From Pseudomonas sp. GV071 (GTDB lineage Bacteria > Pseudomonadota > Gammaproteobacteria > Pseudomonadales > Pseudomonadaceae), in contig NZ_QAOJ01000003.1 of the NCBI RefSeq assembly GCF_003050835.1, positions 248,001-312,000 on the forward strand: a DNA stretch of 64,000 nt, read 5' to 3'. The notes under the pieces were generated by a model, which ran no database searches, was not told where the DNA came from, and saw only the letters and a list, made by a program, of their open reading frames with translations. The number at the start of each line of letters is the position of its first letter. Positions within the stretch are counted from its first letter, which is position 1. A program made the position numbers and the translations under genes. This document shows positions 59,406-64,000 of this stretch, in pieces.

Positions 59406-59870
59406 ATGAAAAGCTTCAAACAACTCGCTCTTGCTGCAGCTGTACTGGCTGCCCCGTTCATGGCTCAGGCCGACCTGCGCGCAATGGATGATTCCGCGCT
59501 GTCGAGCGTCACCGGTCAGGACGGGATCAGCATCTCCGGCAACTTCGGCGGCAGCGTCGGTAACGTCAAGTACACCGACAACGACACCGGCGGCGGTAGC
59601 TTGAACATCACCAACGTAGGCTTCACCGGCTTCACCATTTCCGATGCCAACCCGCTGAAAATCGACGTGGTAACCACCTCCATCGGTGGTACCGATACTC
59701 AGCAACTGGCCATCAGCCTGCCAAACATGACCGGTACCGTGTCGGTTGGCGGCATTTACGTCGGCGGCACTTACGCCAACGGCGCCACCACTGGCGCGGC
59801 CAGCATCGGCTCGCTGGCGATCTCCGATATCAACATGGCGGGCACCACCGTCAAGGTATGGGGACACTGA
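59406..59870 (+). CDS. Exported 154-residue protein with LSxVTGQxG motif (DUF6160-like)
   Basis: 154 residues. A Sec signal peptide (about 1-22, LALAAAVLAAPFMAQAD) is followed at once by LRAMDDSALSSVTGQDGISI, then a glycine/threonine/asparagine-rich, beta-prone chain with no Cys (ITNVGFTGFTISDANPLKID; VSVGGIYVGGTYANGATTGA). The MDD..LS.VTGQ.G motif recurs in exported proteins of Pseudomonas and Acinetobacter. Function unknown; possible surface or fibre component. AAAAACAA overlaps the ribosome site region. A terminator follows at 59896-59928, giving a strong short transcript. Confidence 0.85.
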   Translation: MKSFKQLALAAAVLAAPFMAQADLRAMDDSALSSVTGQDGISISGNFGGSVGNVKYTDNDTGGGSLNITNVGFTGFTISDANPLKIDVVTTSIGGTDTQQLAISLPNMTGTVSVGGIYVGGTYANGATTGAASIGSLAISDINMAGTTVKVWGH

Positions 59871-59895
59871 GTTAGCAACACCCCTTGCTAACCCG

Positions 59896-59928
59896 AAGCC
59901 TTATCGGTTCGTGCCGGTAAGGCTTTTT
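59896..59928 (+). terminator. Rho-independent terminator after the 154-residue exported protein
   Basis: AAGCCTTATCGG-TTCGTG-CCGGTAAGGCTTTTT, 25 bp after the stop. It would reduce transcription into the C39 peptidase gene. Confidence 0.88.
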
Positions 59929-59974
59929 CTCAGCCAGAAACATTCGAATAAGAGTCGCTAGACAAGGACCGAGC

Positions 59975-60736
59975 ATGATCGAAATTCTTATCGGCAGCCT
60001 ATTAGGCGTGTTCGGTTTTACCGAAGCGGTGGATACCAAACCGCCGCCCCAGGGCACCGTCAACCTGACCCAACAACTGACCCCGGGCATGCCCATGCGC
60101 GAGTCGGTGACGTTGGAGCCGATGAGCCAATTGCAGTTTCGCAACGTCATCCGTCAGGCCTACGACTACAGCTGTGGTTCGGCGGCGCTGACTTCCATGC
60201 TCGACTACTTCCTGGGTCGCAACCTGCAGGAACGTCAGGTGATGGAAGGGCTGTTGCGCTATGGCGAGGCCGACAAGATTGTCGAGCGGCGGGGCTTTTC
60301 CCTGCTGGATATGAAGCGGTTCGTCGCCGCCCTGGGTTACAAAAGCGGCGGTTTTCGTGCGGCGTTTTCCGACCTCGATGAACTGGAGCACCCGGCATTG
60401 GTGCCCATCGAGTACGCCGGCTTCAAACATTTTGTGGTGGTGCGCGACGTCTACAACGAGCACGTGTTCGTCGCCGACCCGGCACTGGGCAACATCAGTT
60501 TTACCCGTGCACGCTTCGAAGAGATCTGGGACCAGAACGTGTTGTTCGTGATCTATCCCAGCGGCCAGGAACCCCATAACGCGATGGCCCTGACCGAGAA
60601 AGACCTGCGTCTGGTGGACGACCGCACTGTCAGCCTGTTGGCGTTTCGCGAGTTTCCGCAGATCACCAAGTTCACCACGAACCAGGCCGACGAGCTGGGT
60701 TCGGGCGGCGATATCAAATACATCCGCCGCAAATAA
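59975..60736 (+). CDS. C39-family cysteine peptidase (bacteriocin-processing type fold)
   Basis: 253 residues. N-terminal hydrophobic segment (about 1-15) probably a signal or anchor. Catalytic residues are complete: oxyanion Gln61 and Cys67 in RQAYDYSCGSAAL, His152 in GFKHFVVVRD and Asp168 in VADPALG. C39 peptidases cut double-glycine-type leaders, usually fused to an ABC exporter; here it stands alone in an envelope cluster, next to a protein whose leader region has LSSVTGQDG. The tail after 185 has no recognised domain. Confidence 0.88.
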   Translation: MIEILIGSLLGVFGFTEAVDTKPPPQGTVNLTQQLTPGMPMRESVTLEPMSQLQFRNVIRQAYDYSCGSAALTSMLDYFLGRNLQERQVMEGLLRYGEADKIVERRGFSLLDMKRFVAALGYKSGGFRAAFSDLDELEHPALVPIEYAGFKHFVVVRDVYNEHVFVADPALGNISFTRARFEEIWDQNVLFVIYPSGQEPHNAMALTEKDLRLVDDRTVSLLAFREFPQITKFTTNQADELGSGGDIKYIRRK

Positions 60737-60811
60737 ATGCACCACGACTCACACCAACACGTACGGCAAGACCTGCCCGGCATAACAAGAAAATAACTGG
60801 GGATTGGCGTC

Positions 60812-61813
60812 ATGGGGATTAAGGGATTGGCCTGCGTGGCCATGCTGACGCTCGCGGTGAGCGCACCTGCCTGGAGCGACGAGCCTTCGGTGGACGACGC
60901 CCGCGAGGCCTTGAGCAAAAAAGACGACGATGCCGACAGCTCCAAGGCTTTGGCCGAAGTGTTTCAGGCTGCCGAAAAGAGCTACACCCTGCTCAAGCAA
61001 GGTGAACGCACGCTGACCTATGGCTTCGACTATTCGCTGCTGCGCGACACCCAGATCACCACCTACCGCACCGGCAACAACGTCTACAGCGTGATTGGCG
61101 AGAGTGAAGCGCAACACACCTTCACTAACTCCTTCACCTTCGACTACGGCGTGTGGGACAACCTCACCTTCAGCATGCGCATCCCGTTGGTGGCCAAGTA
61201 CGACACCGAGCGCGACCTCAATGTGTACAGCCTCGGCGACCTGTCGGCCAGCCTGCGCTGGCAGCCGTGGAGTTCGCACCGTGGCAAGCCTGTGACCACC
61301 CTCTACGGCACCCTCAGCCTGCCCACCGGCACCAGCCCTTACGAGATCAACCCGCAGAACGACCTGTCCACCGGCAACGGTTTCTACAGCATCGGTGGCG
61401 GGGCCAACGTGTCGTATGTGATCGACCCCGTGGTGCTGTTCGGCTCGGTTGGGTACACCTACAACGTGCCGGTGAATGTCGACCAGGAACGTGGCGGCCG
61501 CCACCTGGAGAAAGTTGACCCGGGTTCGAGCATGTCGATGAGCATGGGCTTTGCCTACGCGCTGTCCTACGACGTGTCGCTGTCCACCTCGTACCAGATG
61601 TCGCAAACCTTCAAACCGACCTACACCTTCTCCGACACCACCCTGGAGGGTAACGAGCAAACCAGTGCGCTGATGAACTTCTCCCTGGGGCTGCGCACCT
61701 CGCCCAATTACATCGTCAACATCAATGCCGGGTTCGGCATGACGGAAGACTCCCCCGACGTTTTGCTGGGGGTGTCGATGCCATTGGATATTCAAGGCCT
61801 GAAGGCCCAATAA
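60812..61813 (+). CDS. Outer-membrane beta-barrel protein (phenol-degradation MetA-like)
   Basis: 333 residues. Signal peptide about 1-22 (LTLAVSAPAWSD), an acidic helical segment (about 25-65, SKKDDDADSSKALAEVFQAA), then alternating strands characteristic of a 12-ish-strand barrel (LTYGFDYSLLRDTQITTYR; YGTLSLPTGTSPYEINPQND; MSMGFAYALSYDVSLSTSYQ). Family resemblance to 'transporter' barrel proteins; substrate unknown. Lies 75 bp after the C39 gene and 19 bp before the FadL-like gene. Confidence 0.78.
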   Translation: MGIKGLACVAMLTLAVSAPAWSDEPSVDDAREALSKKDDDADSSKALAEVFQAAEKSYTLLKQGERTLTYGFDYSLLRDTQITTYRTGNNVYSVIGESEAQHTFTNSFTFDYGVWDNLTFSMRIPLVAKYDTERDLNVYSLGDLSASLRWQPWSSHRGKPVTTLYGTLSLPTGTSPYEINPQNDLSTGNGFYSIGGGANVSYVIDPVVLFGSVGYTYNVPVNVDQERGGRHLEKVDPGSSMSMSMGFAYALSYDVSLSTSYQMSQTFKPTYTFSDTTLEGNEQTSALMNFSLGLRTSPNYIVNINAGFGMTEDSPDVLLGVSMPLDIQGLKAQ

Positions 61814-61832
61814 CCTACGAGCGAGTACCGTC

Positions 61833-63443
61833 ATGACGATACGTATGTCGCCGCAGGTGTGGGCGATTTCAGGGATCTGCTGGCTTGCTGCCTGCCTGTG
61901 GGCCGGTTCGGCGCAGGCGCAACTGGCCAACGATCTGACCATCGGCAACCCCAAAGCCATGGCCATGGGCAACGCCGTGACCGCCGATTCCACTGGCATT
62001 GATGCCGTGCATTACAACCCCGCAGCACTGACCAAACTCAAGGGACGGCAGAGCACCATCAAGCTGATCAGTGGCGTGATGGATATCCGCGCCAAGTTCA
62101 AAGCACCGCCCAACTACGGCAGCAGCACCCTGGGTTTCAAGGACGACCCGGTGAAGGATTCCAGCAGCCGCACCCTGACCCCGGTGATGTACCTGCCCGG
62201 CATGGGCGGCATGACCGAACTGCCGGTGCTGATGGCGCCGCTGGCCGGGGTGTCGGTGAACCCGCCGGGCTCCAAGTTCACCTTCGCCACCAACATCTAC
62301 GCCCCGATGGCGCTGGGCTATTCGCGCGACTCCGATGATGATCCGGGCCGCTACCAGGGGCGCAAGATTGCGCTGCAACGGATCACCTATTTCTCCCCCT
62401 CGGTCGGCTACCAGGCCAACGACACCCTGGCCCTGGGCCTGTCTGTCGGCTTCTCGCACCAGGCCATGGCGCTGAACCAGGATTTTCGTAACCCCGGCAT
62501 GCTCACCGGGGTGGTGCGCCTGCTCAACGAGGCGATCTGCCAACCGGGGCTGGGCGACATGATCGGGCCGCTGATCAACGTCTGCGGCGGCAAGATCGGC
62601 CCGTTCGACTCGCTGGCCAACATGGACCTGGACCTGCAACAAAGCCTGTCGCCGACCTACAACCTCGGCGTGCTGTGGGAACCCACCGACTGGTTCGCCT
62701 GGGGCGCCACCTACCAGAGCGAGGCGCGCATGCACCTGCAGGGCAAATACCGCATCGACTATTCGCAGCAGTGGCAGGGCTTCTGGTCCGGGTTGCAGAG
62801 CTCGGTGTTCGGCCAGGTGCTGAGCCCATTGTTCCCCTATGGCAACGTCGATGAAGAGCGCGGCAATGCCTCGCTGAACATGGTGTTCCCGGACAACTTC
62901 AACACCGGCATCAAGTTGCGCCCCTTCGATAAATGGACGTTCAACTTCGACGCCAAGTGGAGCGATTACAGCGACTGGAACAAATTCGAAATCGAGTTCG
63001 ACCGCGAGCTCGACCTGCTGCGCATCGCCAAGATCTTCGGCGCTGGCAATGCCACCGACCACTCGATCATTCTTGATCGCGGTTATCAGGACACCTGGAG
63101 TTTCGCCGTCGGCACCCAGTACGACGTCACCGACCGCCTGGCCCTGCGCGCCGGCTACGAATACCGCCCCTCGGCCATCCCCAAGGACAAGGCCGACGTA
63201 CTCGCGCCGATTGGCGACGCCAACCTCTATGGCCTGGGTTTCGGCTACCGCTGGGACAAGGACACCACCATCGATTTCGGCTTCAACTACTTCGTGTCCA
63301 AGCAGACCATTCCGGCGGGCACCAGCTGCAACGTCAACTGCACCGGCATCGACAACCTGGTGTACAACCCGTACGCCGACCTCGACATCAAAACCACGGT
63401 GAAGGCCTACATCATGGCCCTCACCTACACCTCGACCTTCTGA
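61833..63443 (+). CDS. FadL/OmpP1-family outer-membrane transporter
   Basis: 536 residues. Signal peptide about 1-30 (WLAACLWAGSAQAQ), then the FadL N-terminal hatch-like pattern (NPKAMAMGNAVTADSTGIDAVHYNPAAL, in which the NPA motif is diagnostic) and a 14-strand-type barrel (FNTGIKLRPFDKWTFNFDAK; ALRAGYEYRPSAIPKDKADV). FadL proteins bring hydrophobic compounds across the outer membrane. One disulfide pair CNVNC is near the C-terminus. Hydrophobic-substrate uptake is the family inference. Confidence 0.88.
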   Translation: MTIRMSPQVWAISGICWLAACLWAGSAQAQLANDLTIGNPKAMAMGNAVTADSTGIDAVHYNPAALTKLKGRQSTIKLISGVMDIRAKFKAPPNYGSSTLGFKDDPVKDSSSRTLTPVMYLPGMGGMTELPVLMAPLAGVSVNPPGSKFTFATNIYAPMALGYSRDSDDDPGRYQGRKIALQRITYFSPSVGYQANDTLALGLSVGFSHQAMALNQDFRNPGMLTGVVRLLNEAICQPGLGDMIGPLINVCGGKIGPFDSLANMDLDLQQSLSPTYNLGVLWEPTDWFAWGATYQSEARMHLQGKYRIDYSQQWQGFWSGLQSSVFGQVLSPLFPYGNVDEERGNASLNMVFPDNFNTGIKLRPFDKWTFNFDAKWSDYSDWNKFEIEFDRELDLLRIAKIFGAGNATDHSIILDRGYQDTWSFAVGTQYDVTDRLALRAGYEYRPSAIPKDKADVLAPIGDANLYGLGFGYRWDKDTTIDFGFNYFVSKQTIPAGTSCNVNCTGIDNLVYNPYADLDIKTTVKAYIMALTYTSTF

Positions 63444-63452
63444 GGCCCGGCC

Positions 63453-64000
63453 ATGCAGCGCACCTTTTTACTGTCACTGCTCCTGTTCAGCGCCGCCACG
63501 CACGCGGCGCCTGGCCGCTACCTGACCTGGGTCGACGACCAGGGCCGGGTGCACAACACCTTCGTCGACAACCACTACAGCGAACAACAACGCCAGGCCG
63601 CCAAGCGCATCACCCAGAGCGATCAGGAACGCATGAACCAGGGCGCCAACCCGACCTGGCCGAGCGAGAAAAACAACGGCGAGAGCAAGCGCCGTTACTT
63701 CACCTGGGTGGACGCCAGCGGCAACCTGCAGAACAGTTTTTATGCCGGTGCCCAAGTGGCCGGCAGCAAGGCCGACAACCTGCTCGCCAACGGCGAGCAC
63801 TCGCGCGACTACATCGACTCCGACGTGCTGGAGGGGCGCAATTTCGCCCGCCCGGAAAACGGCAGTCCGTATTACACCTGGGTCGACGAACAAGGCCGCA
63901 TGCACAACTCCAACCTGCCCGGCCAGGGCCGTGCCGAGGCACCCGCAGCGCCGTCGAACGTGCGTTACAGCGAGGGCCGGCAGATCGAGTTCGGCAATAA
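63453..64000 (+). CDS. Exported repeat protein with three DUF4124-like TWVD units (3' truncated by window)
   Basis: Starts at ATG 63453, 9 bp after the FadL-like stop, and is open to the window edge (182 codons plus two bases). Signal peptide about 1-18 (LLLFSAATHAAPG). Three copies of the unit [RY]YxTWVDxxGxxxN lie near residues 22, 82 and 140: RYLTWVDDQGRVHNTF, RYFTWVDASGNLQNSF, YYTWVDEQGRMHNSN. They resemble the DUF4124 motif seen in the 48720 gene. Probably periplasmic or surface-bound; later domains are out of view. Confidence 0.8.
   Translation, partial: MQRTFLLSLLLFSAATHAAPGRYLTWVDDQGRVHNTFVDNHYSEQQRQAAKRITQSDQERMNQGANPTWPSEKNNGESKRRYFTWVDASGNLQNSFYAGAQVAGSKADNLLANGEHSRDYIDSDVLEGRNFARPENGSPYYTWVDEQGRMHNSNLPGQGRAEAPAAPSNVRYSEGRQIEFGN

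Overview
The window is about 62% GC Pseudomonas-type chromosome. PqqA, PedH, PedI, AgmR, MvaT, PykA and the NosP/NahK pair all resemble Pseudomonas proteins, and several Pseudomonas-style REP families are present. The lineage looks like the fluorescens/putida side of the genus; species cannot be resolved from sequence alone. No rRNA, tRNA or CRISPR array was seen.

Region 1 (0-30.5 kb) is an alcohol-oxidation island. pqqA and the start of pqqB lie at the left edge and pqqF at 27.9-30.5 kb, so PQQ biosynthesis genes bracket about 27 kb of genes that use PQQ. In between are: a sigma-54 activator; a quinohemoprotein alcohol dehydrogenase plus AldA operon with a near-consensus sigma-54 promoter; pedI (aldehyde dehydrogenase); pedH (alcohol dehydrogenase with the lanthanide-type Asp-x-Asp motif); the accessory operon pedF, binding protein, SoxYZ-like carrier, EthD-like protein and metallohydrolase; the divergent PQQ-associated ABC system with beta-propeller and CXXCW-type protein; the regulator agmR/pedR1; a DMT transporter; a RAYT transposase gene; nahK-nosP (hybrid kinase and NO sensor); and a porin. 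Periplasmic dehydrogenases would pass electrons to cytochrome PedF, aldehydes would be finished by PedI or AldA, and control appears layered: a shared 17-bp box upstream of five units, sigma-54 control of the qbdA-like/aldA operon, and A-rich Hfq/Crc-type motifs at most translation starts.

Region 2 (30.8-41 kb) holds a soluble PAS-PAS chemoreceptor, a HerA-like ATPase, an amino-acid-type dCache chemoreceptor, a LysR regulator, purU, mvaT and sbcB. Region 3 (41-48.2 kb) is a tightly coupled RDD / SpoIIM-like / DUF4129 / DUF4350 / MoxR / DUF58 operon. Region 4 (48.3-53.5 kb) has a PilZ protein, small envelope proteins, pykA and pabB.

Region 5 (53.7-64 kb) has two translationally coupled MalT-type LuxR regulators followed by an exported 154-residue protein, a C39-family peptidase, two outer-membrane barrel proteins and a repeat protein that runs off the right edge. 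This cluster is the best candidate here for a poorly described system.

The island is dense with repeats: ten loci of one REP family (nine between 7.4 and 26.6 kb) that surround a RAYT gene, a 141-bp MITE-like element in the pedF promoter region, and an 880-bp gap made of nested inverted repeats. Product names rest on remembered family similarity; no database search was possible.
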